Below are positions 28,186 through 37,100 of a stretch of 64,000 bases of DNA, one piece after another. Every line of letters starts with the position of its first letter. The first letter of the stretch is position 1. The notes beneath the pieces were generated by a model that saw only the letters and a program-made list of their open reading frames with translations, was not told the DNA's origin and did not search any database. Location of the stretch: NCBI RefSeq assembly GCF_022701255.1, contig NZ_CP031705.1:6510001-6574000 (forward strand), given 5' to 3'. A program made the position numbers and the translations under genes. This DNA is from Microcoleus vaginatus HSN003 (GTDB lineage Bacteria > Cyanobacteriota > Cyanobacteriia > Cyanobacteriales > Microcoleaceae).

Positions 28186-28522
28186 TCACCCCCGGACAAA
28201 CTGGTGACGCGAGCAAGAGCCGAGCAACTGCAGCCATTACTGGTGGCGGATACACTGCTGGCTAACAAGGGCTATGATCCAGATCAGCGTGTGATTGACC
28301 GCCTCAATGCCGAGGGGAAGACCACCGTGATTTCACCTCGCCGCAATTGCCAGACCCTGGAAACTTACGATGCTCAATTGTATAAAGCCCGTAATTTGAG
28401 TAAGAACTTTTTCCCCAAGCTCAAGCAGTATCAGGCAATCGCTACGCGCTATCACCCTAGGGCGGTGAACTTTCCGGCGTGCGATTCTTCTGGCTGCTGC
28501 GGTCATCTGGTTGAATTGATGA
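28186..28522 (+). pseudogene. IS5-family transposase, C-terminal remnant
   Basis: The plus strand encodes VADTLLANKGYDPDQRVIDRL, VISPRRNCQTLETYDAQLYKARNL and FFPKLKQYQAIATRYHPRAVNF, the end of an IS5-group transposase (the usual DKGYD and ENFF.KLKQYRAIATRYDK motifs). After NF the frame shifts and the normal ending AILLAAAVIWLN is readable to about 28522. The N-terminal half with the first catalytic Asp is absent. It lies directly upstream of the ethylene-receptor-like kinase. Confidence 0.75.
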
Positions 28523-28559
28523 CACCCCCTAAATTAACTTGACAGTGCCGTAAACTAAT

Positions 28560-30278
28560 ATGCCTGACCTCTTGAGCACCTTCTTTTCTAATAATTTCAT
28601 TCCCCACGGGCATTGTTACCTCTGGAAACCGGGGTTAGTCTGGCTGCACTTAACGTCAGATGCCTTGACTACCCTGGCTTATTTCTCGGTGGCGGTTGCC
28701 ATTGTTTACTTTACGAATGAGCGTAAGGATCTGCCGCCCCACACGGTGATACTGCTGGTGGGTTTCTTTTTTATCTTTGCCTTATGTGGCACGACTCACC
28801 TGATGGGAATAGTGACACTTTGGCACCCCATTTATTGGGTTTCAGGACTGATCAAAGCTGTCACTGGTCTTTGGTCTTTCTATACGTTCACCTTTTTACT
28901 GATTCCCTTAATTCCAGTGGCACTCGATACGCCCAGTCCAGCTCAACTTGCCCTTACAAACCAGGAACTAGAAAATAGTCGCCGCCGTATCCAGGCGATT
29001 AATGTGGAGCTAGAGCAACGGGTGCAGGAACGCACTTCCCAACTGGAAGCGTCTAATCGCACCAAAGACGAATTATTGGTGCGTGAACAAGTAATTCGGG
29101 CAGAGGCAGAGGCCGCTAACCGTGCCAAGGATGAGTTTCTCTCGATTCTTTCTCATGAACTCAGAACTCCTCTCAACGCGATCTTAGGGTGGTCAACGAT
29201 GTTACGGCAAAAAAACCTGAGTGAGGATAAGGTGGCGCGGGCTTTGGAGACGATCGAGCGAAACGCGAAGTCTCAAGCCCAGCTTATCGAAGACATCCTC
29301 GATGTTTCTCGCATCATCACAGGTAAACTGCGCCTCCGAGTCCGTCCTGTCAACCTCGTGCCGGTGATTGAATCGGCGATTGAGTCTGTACACTTGGCGG
29401 CTGAGGCAAAGTCAATTCGCCTGCAAAGCGTGCTCGATTCTGAAGCTGGCCCGCTCTTGGGTGATGCCGATAGGTTGCAGCAAGTTGTGTGGAATCTTCT
29501 ATCTAATGCCCTCAAATTTACGCCTAAAAACGGGCGAGTCCAGATTCGTTTGCAGCGGGTTAATTCCCATGTTGAAATTACTGTCAGCGATACTGGAACA
29601 GGCATCAGCTCGGATTTTCTACCGTTTGTCTTCGATCGCTTCAGCCAGCACGACAGCACGACCACTCGCAGTTATGGGGGGTTGGGTTTAGGGTTAGCCA
29701 TTGTGCGTCAATTAGTTGAATTACATGGCGGGACTGTAACGGTAGTGAGTCCAGGGATAGGACAGGGGACGACCTTTACAGTCAAACTGCCCGTGATGAT
29801 TATCCATCTACCACCCAGCGATCCAGAGCCATTAAACTCGCTCGTCGAGTTTAAGGGGAGGTTTCAGGCCTCGCCAACCCTTGAAGGCTTACACATCTTA
29901 GTGGTAGAGGACGAGGCTGACGCGCTAGAGTTACTGAGCACGATTCTCGAAAAGTATGGTGCTGATGTCATGGCTGTTGGTTCGGTCAAGGAGGCCTTGA
30001 CCATTATCGAAACCGCAACCGATCGCAGGCTCGATGTATTAGTGAGCGATATTGGGATGCCGGATGAGGATGGCTACTCCCTGATCCGCAAGTTGCGTCA
30101 ACTTGAAGCGCAGCGGGGCGATAGGCTACCCGCGATCGCGCTGACGGCTTATGCCCGGAATGACGATCGTCAGCAGGCACTATTAGCAGGTTTTCAGATG
30201 CACTTGACCAAACCCGTAGATGCTGCGGAGTTAGTGGCGGTGGTGGCCAGCCTCACCGGACGTACAAGCAGGTGCTAA
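28560..30278 (+). CDS. Ethylene-receptor-like hybrid histidine kinase
   Basis: A 572-residue membrane sensor. Residues about 25-120 hold three membrane helices resembling the ethylene-binding domain of plant ETR1 and its cyanobacterial homologue: Asp34 in the first helix (LTSDALTTLAYFSVAVAIVYF) and the copper ligands Cys76 and His80 in ALCGTTHL. Then come a coiled coil (about 130-185), HisKA with His199 (SHELRTPLNAILGW), HATPase_c (about 300-420, with N, G1 and G2 boxes visible) and a C-terminal receiver with Asp497 (SDIGMPDEDG). It should sense ethylene or a similar small hydrophobic ligand through bound copper (family knowledge). The ATG is 40 bp after the IS5 remnant. There is no adjacent regulator. 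Confidence 0.88.
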   Translation: MPDLLSTFFSNNFIPHGHCYLWKPGLVWLHLTSDALTTLAYFSVAVAIVYFTNERKDLPPHTVILLVGFFFIFALCGTTHLMGIVTLWHPIYWVSGLIKAVTGLWSFYTFTFLLIPLIPVALDTPSPAQLALTNQELENSRRRIQAINVELEQRVQERTSQLEASNRTKDELLVREQVIRAEAEAANRAKDEFLSILSHELRTPLNAILGWSTMLRQKNLSEDKVARALETIERNAKSQAQLIEDILDVSRIITGKLRLRVRPVNLVPVIESAIESVHLAAEAKSIRLQSVLDSEAGPLLGDADRLQQVVWNLLSNALKFTPKNGRVQIRLQRVNSHVEITVSDTGTGISSDFLPFVFDRFSQHDSTTTRSYGGLGLGLAIVRQLVELHGGTVTVVSPGIGQGTTFTVKLPVMIIHLPPSDPEPLNSLVEFKGRFQASPTLEGLHILVVEDEADALELLSTILEKYGADVMAVGSVKEALTIIETATDRRLDVLVSDIGMPDEDGYSLIRKLRQLEAQRGDRLPAIALTAYARNDDRQQALLAGFQMHLTKPVDAAELVAVVASLTGRTSRC

Positions 30279-30423
30279 AACCCAGGTGTTCTTGAACAAA
30301 TGTTGCGTTTGAGAATAAGAGGCTTCTTGTCAGCTTGGGGTGAAGGCTAGCGGTTGTGGCAAATCAAGCTTGTGAGTGTTGTCTCCAGCACAAACCTCTG
30401 CTAACTTGATTCAGGTAACAAAT

Positions 30424-30672
30424 CTACGGTGTCAAGGATAGGAAGCACTCAGAGTGGTTATCAAGTAGACCCTGCATGAGTGCTAGATTCTCTAGGGTGC
30501 GAATTTCATCTTTGTCAGCCGTAATGGCGATCGACTTTTGGGGATTGCGGTCGGGAATTAGGGCGATCGCATTGTTGGCACGATCGAGCCAAGCATTCAC
30601 TCCCGGATCGGCAAATTTTTCCATCAACCGCTGGTTAATTTCTGCCTCCGCAGCCCTGGGAAAGTGGAGCAT
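30424..30672 (-). CDS. Small hypothetical protein
   Basis: An 82-residue acidic, mostly helical open frame (MLHFPRAAEAEINQRLMEKF...). No family is recognised and there is no good ribosome-binding site. It could be a fragment of a larger gene, since its neighbourhood is full of truncated genes. Confidence 0.35.
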   Translation of the reverse strand: MLHFPRAAEAEINQRLMEKFADPGVNAWLDRANNAIALIPDRNPQKSIAITADKDEIRTLENLALMQGLLDNHSECFLSLTP

Positions 30673-30999
30673 TACTAACTTTTCAATTGTGGGGAGCCGT
30701 CCATCGAAATCTCACATTTTTCACTTCCGTGTTTTGAAGCGCATTTTGACATATATTAAAGCAGATTTACTCTCCATTTACTCTTCTTATGAACCAAAAA
30801 ATAACTCTCTGTAATGATATCTAGCGCATTCTCAACAAACTCGTAATCAGCCGGATTGGTTGACTAAAACTCTCGCCTTCAGGTTGAATTCCCCGAGATA
30901 AACTGGATTCAAAATCGGGGCCAAATGTGAATTATTACCTAGAGGCTTTTCCATCATCTAAGGTTATTTTAAAATTAAAACAAATCTCAATCTCTGCCT
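30673..30999. other. Intergenic, no gene seen
   Basis: AT-rich spacer upstream of the FkbM methyltransferase. A small plus-strand frame crosses it but has no recognisable features. Confidence 0.5.
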
Positions 31000-31761
31000 A
31001 TGCTTGTCCATAAACTTCAGCAACTCGTGCAGCGCCAAATTCGAGCCAAAAAGTTAGGGATTAAATTTAACAGAGTGGCTAATTTTCAATTGCCAGAACA
31101 ATTAATTGTGCAAGGAAAACTGCATCAAGTAAACGTACCTTCAGAGAAAGGCATGGATGGAGAATTTATAGAAGTCCTTTTAGACGACTGCTACGGAGTC
31201 GAGCAATTATCTGAATCGCTGATGACAATTATTGATATTGGAGCCAATGTCGGCTTATTTCCGATTGCTGCGAGGAACAGGTTTCCCCAGGCCGTAATTC
31301 ACGCCTACGAAGCTAATCCCTACTTAGAAAATTACCTCAAACATCAATCTGAAATCGCCAATTTTACATATTTTATGGAAGCAGTAGGGGGTCGAGATGG
31401 TAAAGTAGTCCTCGACATTCGGGAAGTTTCGGGAAAAACCCGATCGACAGTTAGCGAAAGCGGCGAAATACCAATGATATCCTTTCGCAGGGCGATCGAG
31501 CGAATTGGTGGTAGCGTCGATTTAGCCAAAGTAGACTGCGAAGGTGCAGAATGGCTGTTATTTGAAGATCGAGATACTTGGCAACTGGTGCAAAACCTTT
31601 CTTTAGAATATCACTTGTGGTCTGGTCACACTCACGCGGAAACCCGACAAATTATTGAAAACTTAGGATTTCGGATCGGAAAGCAAATACCAATAGATAA
31701 ATGGTATGGCTCGATTTTAGCATCTCGAACCTGCAACCCTCAAGGATATAGCAGATGTTGA
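31000..31761 (+). CDS. FkbM-family methyltransferase
   Basis: A 253-residue SAM-dependent methyltransferase. The SAM-binding motif I is IDIGANVGLFPIAA (about residues 78-91), followed by AYEANPY (motif II) and the family hallmark KVDCEGAEWLL (about 175). FkbM proteins O-methylate sugars, lipids or polyketides; the substrate here is unknown. It stands alone between mobile-element remnants, although its composition is like the host genome. Confidence 0.88.
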   Translation: MLVHKLQQLVQRQIRAKKLGIKFNRVANFQLPEQLIVQGKLHQVNVPSEKGMDGEFIEVLLDDCYGVEQLSESLMTIIDIGANVGLFPIAARNRFPQAVIHAYEANPYLENYLKHQSEIANFTYFMEAVGGRDGKVVLDIREVSGKTRSTVSESGEIPMISFRRAIERIGGSVDLAKVDCEGAEWLLFEDRDTWQLVQNLSLEYHLWSGHTHAETRQIIENLGFRIGKQIPIDKWYGSILASRTCNPQGYSRC

Positions 31762-31852
31762 AGAAGGAAGGAGTCAGAACGAAAAAGCCAGAAGAAGTGT
31801 TTTTACAAATATGAGATGCTCCCGATTGCTATAGATAAAAATCTTCTGATAA

Positions 31853-31932
31853 ACTATAGATAAAAAACCTCAAAATTTAGGATACGAATTTGGAAGATGG
31901 ACAGCACAAAAATTAGCAAGATCTTTATAACA
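31853..31932 (+). pseudogene. IS630-type transposase N-terminal fragment
   Basis: The plus strand reads KKPQNLGYEFGRWTAQKLARSL then stops. This matches the winged-helix segment (lGY.FgrWT...LA..L) of many IS630 transposases. It is an isolated scrap 50 bp upstream of the dtd 3' fragment, near the presumed rearrangement breakpoint. Confidence 0.55.
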
Positions 31933-31979
31933 TAGTGCTGCAATTAAATTAATTTAAGCGCCAGTTCGGAGGATATTAA

Positions 31980-32345
31980 AGCAAAAAAAGTACATTTACC
32001 ACCGAATCAGAAATCGATTGGATGGCTCGCAAATGCCTAGAATTACGTTTGTTTCCCGACTCGGCCGGGGATACCGGGTGCTGGGACAAGTCCGTACAAG
32101 ACATCGGCGGCGAGTTGCTGCTTGTCAGTCAGTTTACGCTCTACGGCGACTCTCGCAAAGGTCGGCGACCTTCCTTCGATCGAGCAGCAGCTCCTGAACG
32201 AGCGGAAATTTTTTATGATCAATTTGTCGAAAAGTTGCGCCAGAGCGGCTTAAAAGTCGAAACAGGCTTGTTTGGAGCGATGATGCAAGTCTCGATCGAG
32301 AATGACGGGCCGGTGACTTTGGTATTAGAGAGAGAATCGGGGTGA
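31980..32345 (+). pseudogene. dtd: dtd 3' fragment: bulk of D-aminoacyl-tRNA deacylase without its N terminus
   Basis: In frame from 31980 (right after a TAA) the plus strand reads [26 protein letters not shown], then the Dtd catalytic segments [12 protein letters not shown] and the C-terminal [12 protein letters not shown]. The first 35 residues of the same protein are at 4917-5024 on the minus strand. An internal ATG at 32022 could give a truncated protein of 107 residues lacking the first strands, including part of the active site. The frame is otherwise intact, which suggests that the break is recent. Confidence 0.88.
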
Positions 32346-32507
32346 GTTGTGAATTTATAATATAAATAGTTGCCGTGAGTATGGTCACAATTAAAAGTGA
32401 TTATTGTGATGTAACTCCTAAGTTAATTGTGAGATGATTACTCAAATTTAGTCGTTCGGCATAGCTTATGCCAGTCTGAGTCAGACAAAAATATTATTTT
32501 TACATTT

Positions 32508-32978
32508 ATGTTAACCCCAGTAACTAAACCATCTGTCCGAGTTACCGAAATCGGCCAGTACATCCATTATCAATCTTGCGATCGCCGCTTTAAGCTAGAG
32601 CATAATAACCGAAAGCTTGCCCGAGAGCTTCCGTTTGCAGAACGCCTCTTCAACTCCTTAGATCCAGTTCTCCAAGAGGCGGGGCGATTGAGGGAGAACG
32701 AATGAGAAACTTCTATCAAAAACAATGGTCTCATTGACCTCACTTTGTACAGCCAAAAGTCTGCTGACGAAAAGAAGACACCCTGGACTACCTTTGTCGC
32801 ACAATTGCAAGGTATAAGTTCAGGACAAAGAGCATATGGACGCGAAATTTCCGTTGAAGCAGACGAGGGAGCTTTCCAGATCAAAGGCCAAATTGACTTT
32901 GTACTAATTCTGTGGGAAGCCGATCGACCAAAGCTGCGAATTGTTGAATGCAAAGCCAGTCGTCGAGATCCAAGTTAA
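32508..32978 (+). pseudogene. PD-(D/E)XK (RecB-like) nuclease fragment, frameshifted
   Basis: Two consecutive frames give VRVTEIGQYIHYQSCDRRFKLEHN...LRENE (32508-32705) and, shifted, LYSQKSADEKK...GQIDFVLIL...RIVECKAS (32745-32978). Together they form the N-terminal part of a RecB-type nuclease with the catalytic Asp in GQIDF and the ExK in VECKA. A stop and frameshift near 32700 and an early end soon after the ExK motif make it a broken, truncated gene. Such nucleases often belong to CRISPR-like or other defence proteins; none is seen here. Confidence 0.6.
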
Positions 32979-33203
32979 CTACCATTTTTAGGATTCGGCG
33001 GTTTCAACCGCTTATATATACAATTATTTTTAAGCCTGAGTAGTTACGCAATAATAACAAGCGATTGGATGAATTCATAAATCCTGAAATCGTTCCCCAG
33101 AGCCGAGTTCATGTGTTATGATTTGAGCGCCACAAGTACAAAACAGGATGTGAGATTAGGTCAAAACTCTTAAAATCACAGAATGTAATGGGGAAGAATT
33201 TAA

Positions 33204-34106
33204 ATGAAAGTAGTTGGTATTCATGGAATCGCCCAAGACTTTTTAGGCAGTCCACAGCTTGAAAATGCTTGGTTGCCTGCACTACAAGGAAGCCTAGAAT
33301 TGATCGAACAGCCCCGCTTGACACGATCGGAATTTGGGATGGTTTTTTATGGCGACTTATTTCGCCCGTCGGGAATGCGTTCTGCAGGAGTCCCCAAGTT
33401 GACAGCGCAGGATGTTGAAACGGAATGGGAGCAAGCCTTACTCGTTGAGTGGTGGCGTGCAGCGGCAGAGTTATCGATCGCGAATCGTAGCGCTGGCGAC
33501 CCATTAGGCGAAGATCCCAGCATTCAAGAACCGGAGTTTCAAGGTCGGGGACGAACTCCCGAGATTGTGCAGCGTGCATTAAGGCAGTTGTCTAAGTCAC
33601 GCTTCTTCCGAAACTTGGGCCCGGAAAAAACATTAATTTTTGCCTTGAAGCAAGTTGGTTTATTTCTCCACGATTCGGATACAAAAAAAGCAGTGTTGGA
33701 ACGGGTAGAAGCCAAAGTCTCGCCAACAGAGACAAAAGTAGTGATCGCCCATTCCTTGGGTTCCGTCGTTGCCTATGAAGCTTTGTGCGCTCATCCAGAA
33801 TGGAATGTACAGACGCTGGTAACGCTGGGTTCTCCTTTGGGAATCCCTAATTTGATTTTCGATAAACTGACACCTCCGCCGGAGAATTGTAAAGGTGCAT
33901 GGCCGAATATCAAGCAATGGTTTAACATTGCTGATAGCGGTGATATTGTGGCACTTCAGAAATCCTTAGCCCCATACTTTGGAGATGGAGACGATCGCAA
34001 AATTGTCGATCGGCTTGTTTATAATGGATGGGAGTCTCATTCGGTGGAAAGGTATTTAACAGCAAAGGAAACGGGTGCTGCTGTTGCCACAGGCTTGATA
34101 GTTTAA
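33204..34106 (+). CDS. Alpha/beta-hydrolase, probable lipase-like effector or partner
   Basis: A 300-residue alpha/beta hydrolase. It opens with the oxyanion-region motif GIHGIAQ and carries the nucleophile elbow AHSLGS with Ser184 at about the middle, followed by LVTLGSPLG. The C-terminal WESHSVERYL probably supplies the catalytic His. There is no signal peptide or membrane segment. It ends 29 bp before the caspase-STAND gene in the same direction, so the two are almost surely co-transcribed. In STAND-type conflict systems, hydrolases of this fold serve as effectors (established for several families; inferred here). Confidence 0.85.
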   Translation: MKVVGIHGIAQDFLGSPQLENAWLPALQGSLELIEQPRLTRSEFGMVFYGDLFRPSGMRSAGVPKLTAQDVETEWEQALLVEWWRAAAELSIANRSAGDPLGEDPSIQEPEFQGRGRTPEIVQRALRQLSKSRFFRNLGPEKTLIFALKQVGLFLHDSDTKKAVLERVEAKVSPTETKVVIAHSLGSVVAYEALCAHPEWNVQTLVTLGSPLGIPNLIFDKLTPPPENCKGAWPNIKQWFNIADSGDIVALQKSLAPYFGDGDDRKIVDRLVYNGWESHSVERYLTAKETGAAVATGLIV

Positions 34107-34135
34107 CGTGCTGTTGAAAATAATTTCGGCTGACA

Positions 34136-37100
34136 ATGGGTAAATCTAAACGGTTTTTGATTGCGATCGGCTCTGCATCGTGTCCTAAAATGGAACTAGC
34201 AGACTTAGCTAGAGTCAAGAGTGATGTCGATCGAGTCGTGAATCTGTTTACAGGAACACAGCAGGGGTACACCAGAGTTTTATCCGATCAGATTTCGATC
34301 GACGCAGAGGCTGAAGACATCAAAAATGCCCTGTCCAAATGGTTTGGCAGTTCGGAAAGAAGTCAGGACGATATCGTTATCCTGTATTATGCCGGACACG
34401 CAGCCGACGATGGCAATCTAGGTTCCCACTATCTCTACACATTCAATTCTCGACCCGAGCACTTAAGTGCCAAAGCGATTGAAACTCAACAACTTGTTCG
34501 ATGCCTATTTGAGGGAAATAATAACTATCCTGAAAATGTCTTACTGATTCTGGACGTTTGTTATGCAGGCGCGGGTGCGAATGGGATTATTCAGAGCTTG
34601 ACTTCTGGATCGAGTACCCGCAAGCCATCGGGATTTTGCGTTCTGTGTTCGACAGATTCAGATACAGAAGCAGGTGATGGTGATTTTGTCGATGCTTTTG
34701 TTAGCGTCCTGGAGAAGTCCGATTGGCAAGATGATGACGAATTTTTAGAGCTTTCTAAACTGAGGAATAAGATTAACGAATATTTCCAGTCCAAGGCTTC
34801 CGCTCAAAAAGCGACGTTGAGCAATATCGATAGCGCAAATCCCCAAATCTTCATCAAAAACCCGAAAGCGCGATCGCCGAGCTCAACTGCTTTAGCACAG
34901 TCCAGTTCCGCAAATTTAGGTCGGGAAAAAGCCTCAAAACCTCGTCGCCCAGGTTTTTTCGTTTCTCGCCATTCGACCAAACGGTTTCTGGATGATTTTG
35001 ATAAGGCGATTGAGCAACCCAACTCCGAACCGTTGATGTTTTATGCGTATGGAATTGGGGGAATTGGCAAATCTACCTTACTACATGAGTTAAAAAGTCG
35101 GCACCACGGAAACGTGAAATTTCTGGAGGCTGATTTTAACGACAGCCGATTGAGTAAACCCATCGAACTGATGAAACACTTACACCAGAAATTGTCAATT
35201 CATCAGCCAGAGGCAGATATCTTCACAGTTCGGTATCAACAGTACGAAGAAACGCTGCGACGACTGGAAACTGAGGCTGCGGAAGAAACTCAAATAGTGA
35301 GCGCTGAGCAGGGTAGTTTGGTTCGGGAATATATGGGAGTGGCGCGAAGTTCGATCGTCACCGAGGATGAATCTAGGTTTAATCCGCTTTCAACAAGAGG
35401 GCGCTTCGAGCAACTTTTGAGGCAACATCCAGCTACGCAAGGAACAACACCGGAAAAGATGAGCTTGCGAGATCTCATGCTCGATCCACAGCCAAAGCTC
35501 ACCCAAGCTTTTGCACAAACCTTGATTCAGTTGTCGCAAGAGATGCCGATCGTGTTATGGCTGGATACCTATGAAAAAGCACAGAAAGATTTTAATGAAT
35601 TTTTGGGTAATGAATTACTCAGAGATACGACATTGCAAAATTTTCCAGTCCGAATTGCGATGGCAGGACGCTACAAGCTGAGTCATGGACGTTATCAGGG
35701 GAAGTTTAAAGAGCGGGAGAATCCGCTGATTCGTGAATATGCACTGATTCAATTTGACGAACAAGAAACTCAAAAATATCTAGCAGATATTGGAGTGACA
35801 GATAAGGGTTTTGTGAGGCGAATTTGGAGAGCAACTCAAGGATATCCCTATTACTTAAATTTGCTAAAAAAACAAAAGGAAGAGAGCGGAAAAATCACCT
35901 TGTCTGGTGGGCACTCTAGCATGGTGAAGTTACTCCTAGATGGGTTGAATGAAACTGAACAACGAGTGGTAAAATTGGCGGCTCACTGTCGTTGGTTCGA
36001 TCGACCGTTGATTCGCAATTTGCTTCAAAAATTTGAAGTATCGGACATTCTGAATGATTGCAAAAATGGTAACAAAATCGATTGGTTTAAGTGGCTGACA
36101 GAGCGTGATTTTGCAATTTCTGACGATCGATATCGGATTGATGATGTTGCCAGAAGTGAGATTCGGAAAACCCAGCATCAAGAAGATAAACAAGAATTTT
36201 TTCAAATCCACAATTGGATAGCCGATTATTTTGAGCAGCTCGCCGATCGAGAAGTATCGCCCGATCGCTCTCCCCTCGATAAATATGAAAATTCCGAATG
36301 GCAGGAGCTGATGATAGAAGTCATTTATCACAGACTATTTGCCAATAAAAATGAAGGAAAACGTCAACTATTAACTTGTTTTTTTGAAGGGGGTTATTTT
36401 AAGAAACCATTAATTGCAAGAAGTGCATTTTTTGCAATTGCCTCAGAAGCCGAACTAAAAGAAAACAAACTATTACGGGAAGATATTCAGAAGTTTCTAG
36501 ACAGCATAGAGAAAACTATCGTATTTGGATGGTGGGTCATCGGTATGCCTGAAAAAGACTATAGCATTAACATCCAGGGAGAAGAAGATTCGAGTCAAGT
36601 TAAGTCCAAAATTGAGTCGGGACTAAAGGTTTGCTTCCGTGAAACTCAGAATTTAACAGGTTTAGCAAAGTGTCTGGCTCTAATAAGTTACAGTCTGCGG
36701 AGTGATTACGACCACACGCGAGCTTTAAGTCTTTTGAATCAAACTCATGCAGAAATTGAGACACTTAAAATTTTCGATAATACTCATTTTCTAAGTGACA
36801 TTTACTTTTACTTAGCTTTAGCTTTTTATTTAATAGATTTAGACAAACAAGCATTAATTAGTATCGACATATCTATTGAAACCGAATCAGAAAAGTCTCA
36901 TTATTACGCTCTAAGGAGTGAAATAATGAACTATTTAGAACGCTATGAAGAAGCCCTAGTCAGTATCAACAAAGCTATTGAAATTGATCCAGAAAATCCT
37001 AATTATTACGCCATTAAAAGTCACTCACTAAGATATTTAAGACGCTATAACGAGGCGATCATTAGTGAAAAAAAAGCTATTCAAATAAATACTAAAAGTT

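Noticed and set aside
33204-34106. The hydrolase as an ordinary esterase unrelated to the next gene
   Set aside because: The 29-bp spacing, same direction and lack of a separate promoter-like gap argue for a functional pair, although this is not proven.
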